DNA of 64,000 nt. Origin: Anaerolineae bacterium (GTDB lineage: Bacteria; Chloroflexota; Anaerolineae; UBA3071). How positions within the stretch are numbered: position 1 is the stretch's first letter; each line of letters opens with the position of its first letter. The stretch lies in assembly GCA_029907105.1 (NCBI GenBank), contig JARYMM010000010.1, forward strand, positions 1 through 64,000, given 5' to 3'. Below are positions 8,309 through 16,137 of the stretch, piece by piece. The position numbers and the translations under genes are program-made. Under the pieces are notes generated by a model, which did no database searches, was not told the origin of the DNA, and worked only from the letters and a program-made list of their open reading frames with translations.

Positions 8309-8572
8309 GTGACAGTGTATCGAGTCGAAATTGGCAACTACCTGGTGATTGACCCGGAGATTTGTCACGGGCAGATGGTCTTCAAGGGCACGCGCGTGCC
8401 GGTAGACACAGTGCTGACCTTCTTGGCAAAAGGCTATTCGGTGGATCAGTTGCTCAGGAGCTGGCCTGAACTTACCCGACCAGCGGTGGAAGAGGCGATT
8501 TACCTGGCCTCCGAGGCGTTACAGATGCACTATCCAGCGAGCCTCCAGCTTGCCACCGAGGCTGCCGCATGA
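8309..8572 (+). CDS. DUF433 antitoxin-like protein
   Basis: The product is 87 aa. It has the DUF433 signature 'GNYLVIDPEICHGQMVFKGT' followed by 'TRVPVDTVLTFLAKGYSVDQ' and a winged-helix-like 'PELTRPAVEEAIYLASEAL'. DUF433 proteins are small HTH proteins usually paired with DUF5615/PIN-like toxins. The GTG start at 8309 has GGGGAGG just upstream. The stop overlaps the ATG of the next gene by 4 bp (ATGA), as usual for toxin-antitoxin operons. Confidence 0.85.
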   Translation: MTVYRVEIGNYLVIDPEICHGQMVFKGTRVPVDTVLTFLAKGYSVDQLLRSWPELTRPAVEEAIYLASEALQMHYPASLQLATEAAA

Positions 8573-8981
8573 GCCAGATTATCCTGGACGATCAGCTTTT
8601 CGACCTGGAAGTGCTGGTTCCTATCGCACGGTGGATCACCGTCCAACGCCTGCGTGATTTGCGGCCGGGTGAGGTCATCAAAGACGACCGTGTGCCGATG
8701 TTGCTGCGGCAATTGCGCCAGCCCACCTTCGTCACTATAGACATGGGATTCTGGGACAGGAGGTTACGAGAAACGAGGTACTGTATCCTGTGTTTTCCCC
8801 TACGCAATGATGAGCATACATGTTGCCAGAACTGCTCCGCCGCCTACTGCGGCTTCCCGAGTTTCGCACCAAGGCAGCCCGCATGGGCAAAGTGGCACGG
8901 GTTAGTCCAACCCATGTCGAGTACTGGCAATTCGGCGACGAGGAGTTACACAGGCTGGCATGGCCTGAGACCTCCAATTGA
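8569..8981 (+). pseudogene. DUF5615/PIN-like toxin gene, frameshifted
   Basis: The first frame reads normally to about residue 80 ('VPMLLRQLRQPTFVTIDMGF', 'RRLRETRYCILCFPLRNDE') and then becomes Cys-rich nonsense ending at 8991. From about 8822 another frame continues convincingly ('LPELLRRLLRLPEFRTKAAR', then 'MGKVARVSPTHVEYWQ') to a stop at 8979-8981. One indel near 8805-8822 explains this. The gene is therefore a broken or mis-sequenced toxin partner of the DUF433 protein. Conserved acidic residues of the PIN-like fold (DDRVPML, TIDMGFWDRR) remain in the first part. Confidence 0.7.
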
Positions 8982-8993
8982 TGGATCTTAACG

Positions 8994-9725
8994 GTGGAAG
9001 CAAAGAAACTGATCCTGGTCGTGGATGATGAGGAACGGATGCGGCGCTTCGTGCGCATGAACCTGGAGCTGGAGGGCTACCGCGTCAGCGAGGCGGCCGA
9101 CGGCCTGGAGGCGCTGGACAAGGTGCGGCAGGAGATGCCGGCGCTGGTGGTGCTGGACGTGGCCATGCCCAGGATGGACGGCTTCGAGGCCCTGGAGTAT
9201 CTGCGCGAGTTCTCCGACGTGCCGGTGATCATGCTCACCGTCAAGGGGGAGGAGGAAGATCGCGTCCGTGGCCTCGATCTGGGTGCCGACGATTACGTGA
9301 CCAAGCCCTTCAGCCCCAGGGAGCTGGCCAGCCGCATCCGCGCCGTGCTGCGCCGCGTGGAGCCGTCGCCGGCAGAGGCGGCCGAACCCGTGGTTATTGA
9401 CGAACGCCTGGCCATTGACTTCGCCAGCCACGAGGTCATCGTGGAGGGCAAGCGGATCAAGCTGCGCCCTACGGAGCGCCGTCTGTTGTACAACCTGGTG
9501 GAAAATGCGGGATGGATTGTGCCCCACGAGGCGCTGGTGAGCAAGGTGTGGGGACCGGAGTACCGGGACGATCGGAGCCTGCTGCGCCTCTACATCAACT
9601 ACCTGCGCGACAAGATCGAGCCCGACCCTTCGAATCCCCGTTACATCTTCACCGAGCGGGGGGTCGGCTACCGCTTCGTAGATTTCAAGCGGTCCCAGTC
9701 ACAACCTCAGGAGCGCTTGAGGTGA
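8994..9725 (+). CDS. OmpR/PhoB-family response regulator
   Basis: The product is 243 aa. The receiver domain covers residues 6-120, with acidic pocket 'VVDDEE', phospho-acceptor Asp in '[14 protein letters not shown]', and the switch residues in 'MLTVKGEE' and 'DYVTKPFSP'. A winged-helix trans_reg_C domain covers about 140-235 ('[19 protein letters not shown]', '[20 protein letters not shown]'). It starts with GTG at 8994, just after the frameshifted toxin gene. It is the likely partner of the GAF-PAS kinase upstream. Note 'MLTVKGEE' where PhoB-like proteins often have 'MLTARGEE'. Confidence 0.93.
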   Translation: MEAKKLILVVDDEERMRRFVRMNLELEGYRVSEAADGLEALDKVRQEMPALVVLDVAMPRMDGFEALEYLREFSDVPVIMLTVKGEEEDRVRGLDLGADDYVTKPFSPRELASRIRAVLRRVEPSPAEAAEPVVIDERLAIDFASHEVIVEGKRIKLRPTERRLLYNLVENAGWIVPHEALVSKVWGPEYRDDRSLLRLYINYLRDKIEPDPSNPRYIFTERGVGYRFVDFKRSQSQPQERLR

Positions 9726-9735
9726 AGGGCAAGTG

Positions 9736-10112
9736 TTGAAGCGGCTGGTGATGTTGCTGCTGGAGTTGGAGCCGGCCTGGCCGGGAATCTGGCGGCTGGC
9801 TGGATCCAGCAAGACGTCCAAGAGCGGCTCCTGACGCTGGCCGGCGCCGGTTTGATGCTTTTTGTGCTATAGCTGGGTGCGCCGGGGAGCAGCAGAGGCC
9901 CTGGGGATGATCGGCGATGCCCGGGCGGTGGAGCCGCTCATCGCGGCGCTGCGGGATGAGGATAGCGGTGTGCGTTTGGGGCGGCCTGGGCCCTGGGGAT
10001 GATCGGCGAGCCCAGGGCGCTATCCCATCTGGAGCGGGTGGCGAGAGAGGATAGGGGGAAGACCGTGGGGCCGGGTAGCCGATGCGGCCAGGAAGGCGAT
10101 TGAACGGATAGA
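9736..10112 (+). pseudogene. Remnant of a HEAT/PBS-lyase repeat gene
   Basis: No intact ORF is present, but fragments translate to HEAT-repeat sequence: '[20 protein letters not shown]' and '[12 protein letters not shown]' near 9877-9975, '[10 protein letters not shown]' in another frame near 9990-10025, and 'DAARKAIERIEG' near 10080-10112. Stops and frame changes separate them. The rest of the 545-bp gap between the response regulator and HicB shows nothing else recognisable. Confidence 0.6.
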
Positions 10113-10270
10113 AGGAAGCACAGCGGGCAGGAATCAGGTAATAAATGGGGGAGCGATGTGCATCGCGATTTGCAGAACATCGCCCAACGCGATACAATGT
10201 AGATGGCTCACAAAGCTCAGCAGAAAGTGTATCTTCTGAGGCAAAGAATGATAGGCAGCGGAGGTGTTTG

Positions 10271-10543
10271 ATGACGATACGATTCATCCTGAGCAGCTAC
10301 GTGGAACAGGCAATGGCTCACGCTGTCTACGACAAATTGGAAGATGGCACATTCGCCGGACGCATTCCGCCGTGCAAGGGAGTGGTGGCGTTTGCCTCCA
10401 CTCTGCGCGAATGTGAAGAAGAGCTGCGTTCCACGCTGGAAGATTGGATATTGGTTGGCCTCAAGCTGGGGCACCCGCTGCCTGTAGTTGCCGGTATTGA
10501 TCTGAATAAGGAGCCAAGCTATGAGCCAGTGGGGGCCTTGTAA
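10271..10543 (+). CDS. hicB: HicB-family antitoxin
   Basis: The product is 90 aa with the HicB partial RNase H-like fold: 'YDKLEDGTFAGRIPPCKGVV', 'AFASTLRECEEELRSTLEDW' and 'GLKLGHPLPVVAG'. The ATG at 10271 is preceded by GGAGG 7 nt upstream. A longer in-frame extension (to 10145) has no such support. The 3' end overlaps the hicA start by 23 bp. HicB neutralises the HicA mRNA interferase. Confidence 0.85.
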   Translation: MTIRFILSSYVEQAMAHAVYDKLEDGTFAGRIPPCKGVVAFASTLRECEEELRSTLEDWILVGLKLGHPLPVVAGIDLNKEPSYEPVGAL

Positions 10544-10752
10544 GCGCCGAGATTTCGTCCGGCGATTGCGGAGGCTCGGCTTTGACGGCCCTTTCTCCGG
10601 CACGCGGCACCAATTTATGGTCTATGAGCAGCACCGAGTGGCAATTCCTTCCAATGCTGAGTAATTCTGTGCCTCAGCTTCGGATGATGATACGAGAAGT
10701 GGAGGAGATCATAGGCCGCAAGATCACGGTTGACGAGTGGAACAAGTTGTGA
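10521..10752 (+). pseudogene. hicA: HicA-like toxin gene with a frameshift
   Basis: From ATG 10521 the reading is HicA-like ('KRRDFVRRLRRLGFDGPFSG', then 'TRHQFMVYEQHRVAIPSNAE', with the His of the double-stranded-RNA-binding fold) until a TAA at 10662-10664, 47 codons in. Removing one base there restores 'YSVPQLRMMIREVEEIIGRK' and 'ITVDEWNKL' to the TGA at 10750-10752. The toxin is therefore inactivated, or there is a single-base sequencing error. Confidence 0.75.
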
Positions 10753-10819
10753 CAGCCAATAGGACTGAGGGGCCGATAGGCCATCATCTCGGAAGGCTTT
10801 CTCGGCTCTAATGGCTGGA

Positions 10820-12850
10820 TCACCGCCGCGCCGGGCTGGGCCGGCCCACGGCAGTGAAAGTCAGTTCCGTCCCCAGGTACACCTCCTCGCCCCAGCCGCC
10901 GCCCACCTTCGCCCGCCGATCATGGCGGGCCATCTGCACCTCCGCCTGCTCCGCCCCCGCCTGCCGTGCCCGCGCTTCGACGAGGGGAAACATCACCTGC
11001 CGGGCGTGACGCACGGCTTCCTCCAAATCGCCGAAATCACGCACGCCATCGGGCAGGTGCAGGCGGAACCGCTCGCCGCCCTCCAGCGGGCTGATGAGCA
11101 CCCGCAATCGCTGGACGACGGTGCCGGCCACGGCACCCACGGCGTTGGCCACCGCGGCGTGGGGCGGGATGACCAACTCCGTGTGCAGCGGGTTGGCCAC
11201 GCCGGGCATGTAAGCCTCTACCGGCGCCCCGATGGCCACCAGCGGCCGCCGCAGCCTCAGCTCACAGGCCAGGTCGCCAACGCCGGGGTTGCTCAGCGCC
11301 CGCGCCAGCAGCGCCGCCGCCGAGGGCTCCCGCTCCCAGTCGGGCAGGCCGACCTCGTCTTCCAGCACTTTGCTCACCAGTTCTGTGGCCACGCGGTCGG
11401 ACACGCCCTGTACCACCTGCTCGCAGAAGGTCTCCACGGACAGGTTGGCCTGGGCAGCCAGCAGCGCTGCGCCCAGGCGTGAGGCCTCGGCGTTCCAGCG
11501 CTGAAAGCGGCCCAGGACGTGCAGGGCGTCGGTGGGTGTGAAACCGGCCCGTTGCACCACAAGCTGTGCTTCCAGCTCCTCAAGACGCCGCCGCATCAGC
11601 CAGCCGAAGCGCGTCTCGCCCAGGAGCGGCGAGAGCGATTGCGGCCCCGCCTCCAGGCGGTGCAGCAGCGCCCGGTCCTCTTCCGAGAGCCAGTTGCCGG
11701 GCCGCCGCCCCAGCAGCAGGAACTGGGCGCGCGCGTCCGACGTTTCCTGGATGGCCACCTGGCGGCGCAGTTCATCCACCACCTGGGGATACTCGTCGGC
11801 CAGCAGGCAAAGGGGCACGACGCGCCGGGGGCCGATGCGCAGGCGGCCGTGGCCGTCGGCGCGCACATGGCTATCGCCGCCCAGCCCCGTCGTGTGCACG
11901 TCCACCGCCTCGACCATCGTCCGCCAGCCGCCGACCCGCGCCCCCTCGGGGTTGAGGCGGGGCTGGCCGTCGCGCAGGGCGACGATATCCGTGGTCGTGC
12001 CGCCCACGTCCACGACCCAGACATCGCCCCTGCCGGCCAGATGCCAGGCGCCCACGGCGCTGGCCGCCGGGCCGGAAAGGATGGTCTCGATGGGGCGCTG
12101 CATGGCCCACGCCGCCCGCACCAGCGAGCCATCGCCCTTGACCACCATCAGCGGCGCGGCGATGCCGCGTTCGTCCAGCGTGCGCTGCACGGAGGCGATC
12201 AGCTCCCGCAGCAGGGGGATGAGGCGGGCGTTGAGGGCGGCGGTGGTGGCTCGCCGCACGGCGTTGAGCCGCGTGCTCAATTCGTGGCCGCAGGTGACCG
12301 GCAGGGCCGACCCTCCGGCCGAGGCGGTCAATTCCTCCACCAGCGCCCGCAGGCGCAGTTCGTGGGCGGGGTTGCGCACAGCGAAGTAGCCGGAGACGGC
12401 GAAGGCCTCGACCCTGCCGCGCCGGGCCAGGATGGCCTGCCGCGCCGCCGCCTCGTCCAGCGGGGTCACCTCATTGCCCAGCACGTCGTGGCCGCCGCGC
12501 AGGTAGACGACGTCGTCGGTGGCCAGCTCCTGCTGGAAGCCATACCGCTCCATCAGCTCCCGGTCGTAGCCGATGAGCAGCAGGCAGACAGGGCTGCCCC
12601 GTCCTTCAGCGATGGCGTTGGTGGCGAAGGTGGTGGAGAGGGCCACCAGGTGCACATCTTCCGGCGAACGGCTTTGCCCCGCGGCAAACACGGCGGCGAT
12701 GGCCTGGCCGATGCCGACAGAGAGATCATGTCGCGTGGTCAGCGCTTTGGCCGCAGCCAGCACCTCGCCGCTGGCGTGATCCACCAGCACAGCGTCGGTG
12801 TACGTCCCGCCCGTATCAATCCCCAGAGCAATGGCCATCTGCCGCCTCAT
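10820..12850 (-). CDS. HyuA-type hydantoinase/oxoprolinase ASKHA protein in a corrinoid cluster
   Basis: The product is 676 aa, the normal HyuA length. The N-terminal nucleotide-binding motif is 'GIDTGGTYTDAVLVD' (residues about 9-23), and the second ASKHA phosphate motif is 'VVDVGGTTTDIVAL' (near 285). HyuA proteins use ATP to open hydantoins or 5-oxoproline, usually with a HyuB partner. No HyuB is present here. The gene overlaps the MetH-reactivation-like gene by 4 bp (ATGA) and ends a run of corrinoid methyltransferase genes, so an ATP-dependent role in corrinoid activation is possible but inferred. An alternative start is ATG at 12838. Confidence 0.8.
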   Translation of the reverse strand: MRRQMAIALGIDTGGTYTDAVLVDHASGEVLAAAKALTTRHDLSVGIGQAIAAVFAAGQSRSPEDVHLVALSTTFATNAIAEGRGSPVCLLLIGYDRELMERYGFQQELATDDVVYLRGGHDVLGNEVTPLDEAAARQAILARRGRVEAFAVSGYFAVRNPAHELRLRALVEELTASAGGSALPVTCGHELSTRLNAVRRATTAALNARLIPLLRELIASVQRTLDERGIAAPLMVVKGDGSLVRAAWAMQRPIETILSGPAASAVGAWHLAGRGDVWVVDVGGTTTDIVALRDGQPRLNPEGARVGGWRTMVEAVDVHTTGLGGDSHVRADGHGRLRIGPRRVVPLCLLADEYPQVVDELRRQVAIQETSDARAQFLLLGRRPGNWLSEEDRALLHRLEAGPQSLSPLLGETRFGWLMRRRLEELEAQLVVQRAGFTPTDALHVLGRFQRWNAEASRLGAALLAAQANLSVETFCEQVVQGVSDRVATELVSKVLEDEVGLPDWEREPSAAALLARALSNPGVGDLACELRLRRPLVAIGAPVEAYMPGVANPLHTELVIPPHAAVANAVGAVAGTVVQRLRVLISPLEGGERFRLHLPDGVRDFGDLEEAVRHARQVMFPLVEARARQAGAEQAEVQMARHDRRAKVGGGWGEEVYLGTELTFTAVGRPSPARR

Positions 12851-13608
12851 TCACCCCCTCGTCGCCGCCAGCATGTATCCTGTAGAGAACAGTAGCGGCA
12901 GACCGATCCAACCCGGTGCGACTCGTACCCCGGCCCCAGGCCAATGACCATAGAAGCGGACTTGTGCGGCTCCAGCACGCCATAGTCGTTGAGGCGCACG
13001 CCGATGTCGGCGATGGGCAACAGGGCGCACAGTTCCCGCTGGCCCTGCACGGGCCAGCCGACCAGCGACCCCGGGCTGAGCGCCGGGCTCACGCCCCAAC
13101 CCCGTTCGGCGGCCCGTTCCTCGGCCAGACGACGTACAGCCTCGTCGACCTGGCCCAGGGCCAGCACGCCGGCGCAGTCGAGCAGATAGGAAAGCAGGGG
13201 CTCACCCGCCTGGTACAGCTCGCTCACCCGCGCCTCCAGCGCCGGGCCGATGGTGCAGACCGCCGCCAGCAGCCGTCGCGCCGGGGCCAGCAGGTCCGCC
13301 TTGGGGCCGACGGTGAGACCAGACGGGGTGACAGGGAGAGGGAGAGACGGGGGGAGAGGGTCTCCCTGTCTCCTTGTCTCCCAGTCTCCTTGTCTCCTCT
13401 CCCCACTTGCAAGAAGTGTCACCGATTCCCCGGTCACGTCGCATACCTCGAACTCGTCGTAGACAGCGGCGGGGGCGCAGAGGGTTTGGGCCAGAGCGAT
13501 GGCTTTCTGTGCTGTGACCACCAGGATGGGCTGCGGGGCGTTGCGTCCCTGCGCGGCCAGCAGCTCCTCGGCAGTCAAGGCGATGGGGATGTCGTGGAGA
13601 ATGGGCAT
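12847..13608 (-). CDS. MetH reactivation-domain-like (B12-dependent methionine synthase activation) protein
   Basis: The product is 253 aa. The region 'ALSPGSLVGWPVQGQRELCA', then 'DIGVRLNDYGVLEPHKSASM' and 'VIGLGP', resembles the AdoMet-binding activation domain of MetH ('sPgyg.wpl..q..lf..l'). It occurs here as a stand-alone protein, as in corrinoid gene clusters of acetogens. The C-terminus has a Cys cluster, C237-C240-C246 (CRYCSLQDTC), suggesting a metal or Fe-S site. Residues about 70-105 are an in-frame insertion of GAGACAAGG-type simple repeat (13325-13425), rich in Pro, Arg and Gln. It lies between the MttB-family gene and the HyuA-like gene. Confidence 0.75.
   Translation of the reverse strand: MPILHDIPIALTAEELLAAQGRNAPQPILVVTAQKAIALAQTLCAPAAVYDEFEVCDVTGESVTLLASGERRQGDWETRRQGDPLPPSLPLPVTPSGLTVGPKADLLAPARRLLAAVCTIGPALEARVSELYQAGEPLLSYLLDCAGVLALGQVDEAVRRLAEERAAERGWGVSPALSPGSLVGWPVQGQRELCALLPIADIGVRLNDYGVLEPHKSASMVIGLGPGYESHRVGSVCRYCSLQDTCWRRRGGE
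13325..13425. repeat. In-frame GTCTCCTTGTCTCC word repeat inside the reactivation-domain-like gene
   Basis: Variants of CTCCCTGTCTCCTTGTCTCC, preceded by the complementary GGGAGAGGGAGAGACGG, form an imperfect hairpin. It is translated as a non-conserved loop. A related block lies at 3246-3290 between the RdhA-like and small membrane-protein genes. Confidence 0.75.
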
Positions 13609-13617
13609 GGTTTTGCT

Positions 13618-13668
13618 ACCGACGAACGACGAACGATTTTGCTTTCGTCCTTCGTCGTTCGTCCTCCG
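13618..13668. repeat. Word-repeat hairpin, GACGAAGGAC family
   Basis: CCGACGAACGACGAACG is followed by CTTTCGTCCTTCGTCGTTCG, forming a hairpin in the gap between the MttB-family gene and the reactivation-like gene. Confidence 0.8.
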
Positions 13669-15123
13669 TCATGATGCGTGCCGCTCGTCGGCCTGGGCGA
13701 CAATCTCCCGCAGCCGGGCCTCCACCCCGGCGGGGATGGGCATCGGCTCGTGGTGCTCGAGGATCTCCTTCACCTTCGCCCGCACGCGCATGGCCATGGT
13801 CTGGCTGCCGCCGCCTTCCCACGCCCGCCGCATCTGGCGGTCCATCAGCGTGGGGAACCACAGCTCGGAGCGGAAATGCTGGCGCGTGTGCGGCTGGGCC
13901 AGGTAGTGGCCGCCGGGCCCCACCCGCTCGATGACCTCCACGGCCAGCGTCTCCGGCGTGACGGCGATGCCGCGCAGGATGCGTTTGGCCATGCCGATGA
14001 CTTCGTTGGACATCACCAGCATGTCGTAGGAGCCCAGCAGGCCCGACTCCAGGTAGCCGACGTCGTGGATCAGGTTAGCGCCGGAGAGGGCGGCCACCAT
14101 CACGGAGATGGCCGACTCGATGGCCGCCTGCTGGTCGAGGATTTTGGCATCGGAGCAGCCGGCGGTGGAGAACATGGGCAGCCGCAACCACCTGGCCACG
14201 TCGGTCATGGCCGCGCTCAAGAGCACCATCTCCGGCGCACCGTAGGAGAGCACGGAGGTGGCCATGTCTATCGTCGACTCCACACCGCCGATGATGACCG
14301 CCGCCCCCTTGCGCTTGAGCTGGGCGAGCACGACGCCGGTCAGACACTCGGCCAGGCACTGCACCATGCCGCCGGCCAGCGTCACCGGCCCCGTGGCCCC
14401 GCACATGATGCAGGGCGTGTAGATGGCAGGGATGCCCATCTCCGCCGCGTAGAGGAGCTTCTCCACCGCCTCGACGGAGTTGCTCAGCGGGGAGCTGGGC
14501 TCGATGTAGACGACGAAGAGGGGTGCTTTGGCGAATTCCTCCGGCCCGCCCAGCACCTGGCAGGCCATGCGGTACTGGTCGGCCAGCCCCTCCCTGTCCA
14601 CGGCGGTGATGACCAGCGGCTTGGCCGTGCCCTTGAGCATGGCCAGGAACTGGTGACGGTCATAGGTGCGGGCAGGCACGCCAGAGGTCAGGCCCAGGGA
14701 CATGTGGAAGTCAATGTGGGGCAGGGCATCGCTGATGCGGGCGGCGTTGTAGACATCCTGGAAGGTGTATTTGCGCACTTCGTCGGTGTAGGGATCCACC
14801 AGGGAGGGGCAGTCGGAACCGGTGCCGAAGTAAATCTTGTTCTTCTCCAGAGTGAGCCGCTGCCTGCGGTCGCGGCCGGCGATGGCCACACGCTGGGGGG
14901 TCGTGTTCAGCGCTTCCTTGACCAGCCAGGAGGGGATGCGCACCAAGTCGGTGTCGCTGACCAGACAGCCGGCCTCGCGCAGCAGGGCCACTCCCTCCTC
15001 CCCGTACACTCGCGTCCCCACCCGCTCCAGCACGTCCAGAGCGGCGTGGAAAATCTCCTCGATTTGATCGCCGGTAAGCACGCTGAACTGCGGCGTGGCG
15101 TTGACCTGATAGTTGGCTCTCAT
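13669..15123 (-). CDS. MttB-superfamily (COG5598) corrinoid methyltransferase, non-pyrrolysine type
   Basis: The product is 484 aa. It resembles trimethylamine methyltransferase MttB across its length ('GVALLREAGCLVSDTDLVRI', 'GTGSDCPSLVDPYTDEVRKY', 'GGMVQCLAECLTGVVLAQLK', 'ELWFPTLMDRQMRRAWEGGG'). No internal amber codon interrupts the frame, so it belongs to the non-pyrrolysine branch. Members such as MtgB demethylate quaternary amines (glycine betaine and relatives) and methylate a corrinoid protein. The start at 15123 has AGGAGG about 9 nt upstream. The corrinoid-protein gene two genes upstream is the natural methyl acceptor. The substrate is not predictable. Confidence 0.9.
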   Translation of the reverse strand: MRANYQVNATPQFSVLTGDQIEEIFHAALDVLERVGTRVYGEEGVALLREAGCLVSDTDLVRIPSWLVKEALNTTPQRVAIAGRDRRQRLTLEKNKIYFGTGSDCPSLVDPYTDEVRKYTFQDVYNAARISDALPHIDFHMSLGLTSGVPARTYDRHQFLAMLKGTAKPLVITAVDREGLADQYRMACQVLGGPEEFAKAPLFVVYIEPSSPLSNSVEAVEKLLYAAEMGIPAIYTPCIMCGATGPVTLAGGMVQCLAECLTGVVLAQLKRKGAAVIIGGVESTIDMATSVLSYGAPEMVLLSAAMTDVARWLRLPMFSTAGCSDAKILDQQAAIESAISVMVAALSGANLIHDVGYLESGLLGSYDMLVMSNEVIGMAKRILRGIAVTPETLAVEVIERVGPGGHYLAQPHTRQHFRSELWFPTLMDRQMRRAWEGGGSQTMAMRVRAKVKEILEHHEPMPIPAGVEARLREIVAQADERHAS

Positions 15124-15137
15124 GTGGATTGTCCTCC

Positions 15138-15204
15138 TGTTGCGTGATGCGTGATCCGTGCTGCGTGAGCAGGGAATCACGTGTCACGCACCACATATCA
15201 CGGC
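15138..15204. repeat. Word-repeat hairpin, GTGATGCGTGAT family
   Basis: GCGTGATGCGTGATCCGTG is followed by ATCACGTGTCACGCACCAC. The right arm supplies the last codons and stop of the homocysteine methyltransferase gene. Other members are at 16087-16137, 18128-18182, 34534-34553, 48775-48806, 54840-54905, 62014-62080 and 62525-62635. Confidence 0.8.
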
Positions 15205-16062
15205 GGCAATGGCTGCGATGTGCGCCGGCGACGAGCCGCAGCACGTGCCCACGATGTGCGCGCCAAGCTCGATATAGCGCCGGGCCAATTCGGCCATGCG
15301 CTCCGGCGTGGCGTCGTAGACCACCTGCCGCTTGACCAGGCGGGGGAGGCCAGCATTGGGCTTGGCGATCAGGTAAGCCTCGGGCGCGGCCTGGCGCATC
15401 TGGGGCAGGATGTCCAACAGTTCCTCCGGGGCGTGGCCGCAGTTAGCGCCGATGGCCGGGACGCCCAGTTCGGCCATGGCCTGGGCGGCCTGCGCCGGGC
15501 TGACCCCCATGCTGGTGCGGCCATGGGTGTCGAAGCTGAAGGTGCAGAAAACGGGCAGTGCGCACGCCTGCCGTGCCCCTTCCACAGCCGCCCTGGCCTC
15601 GTTCAAGTCGCTCATTGTCTCAATGTAGATGACATCCACACCCCCCGCGGCCAGCGCCTGGGCCTGCTCGGCGAACAGCTCCACGGCAGCGGCGGTGGTC
15701 AGCTTGCCGATGGGCGCCATCATTTCGCCCGTGGGCCCGATGTCGCCGGCCACATAGCCCTCGTCGCCCATCGCCTGGCGGGCCAATTCGGCGGCGCGGC
15801 GGTTGATCTCCGCCACCTGAGGGTCGAGCCCGGCGGCCTTCAGCCGCGCTCGCGTGCCGCCGAAGGTGGTGGTGAGGATGACCTGCGAGCCGGCCTGCAC
15901 GTAGGCGCGGTGCAGGCGCACGATCTCCTCGGGCCGCTCCAGCACCCAGGCTTCACCCGGCGTCCCGGCAGGTAACCCGGCCGCCTGCAACATTGTGCCT
16001 GTCGCCCCATCGGCGATGAGCACGTCGCCGGCGGCCAAGCGTTCCAGAATAGGCAGTCGCAT
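15184..16062 (-). CDS. Zinc homocysteine S-methyltransferase (stand-alone MetH N-terminal module)
   Basis: The product is 292 aa, a single Hcy-binding TIM barrel. The zinc ligands are C208 ('IGANCG') and C274-C275 ('GTCCGSSP'). The N-terminal 'IADGATGTMLQAAGL' is the MetH/MmuM signature. The family transfers a methyl group to homocysteine to form methionine. Here the gene sits next to a separate corrinoid protein, which suggests it acts as the homocysteine half of a split cobalamin methionine synthase. A free S-methylmethionine-using enzyme is the alternative. Confidence 0.88.
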   Translation of the reverse strand: MRLPILERLAAGDVLIADGATGTMLQAAGLPAGTPGEAWVLERPEEIVRLHRAYVQAGSQVILTTTFGGTRARLKAAGLDPQVAEINRRAAELARQAMGDEGYVAGDIGPTGEMMAPIGKLTTAAAVELFAEQAQALAAGGVDVIYIETMSDLNEARAAVEGARQACALPVFCTFSFDTHGRTSMGVSPAQAAQAMAELGVPAIGANCGHAPEELLDILPQMRQAAPEAYLIAKPNAGLPRLVKRQVVYDATPERMAELARRYIELGAHIVGTCCGSSPAHIAAIAAVICGA

Positions 16063-16086
16063 TGTTTCGCTCCTTGAGACCGGAGG

Positions 16087-16137
16087 AGAGTGATTCGTGA
16101 TGCGTGATCCGTGACCTGGTGTTCACGCATCACGTCT
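16087..16137. repeat. Word-repeat hairpin, GTGATGCGTGAT family
   Basis: GATTCGTGATGCGTGATCC and GTTCACGCATCACGTC form an inverted pair in the gap between the corrinoid-protein gene and the homocysteine methyltransferase gene. The right arm abuts the corrinoid-protein stop. Confidence 0.8.

Noticed and set aside
13669-15123. Pyrrolysine-containing MttB
   Set aside because: No in-frame amber codon interrupts the gene and no pyl genes are seen, so it is placed in the non-pyrrolysine branch.
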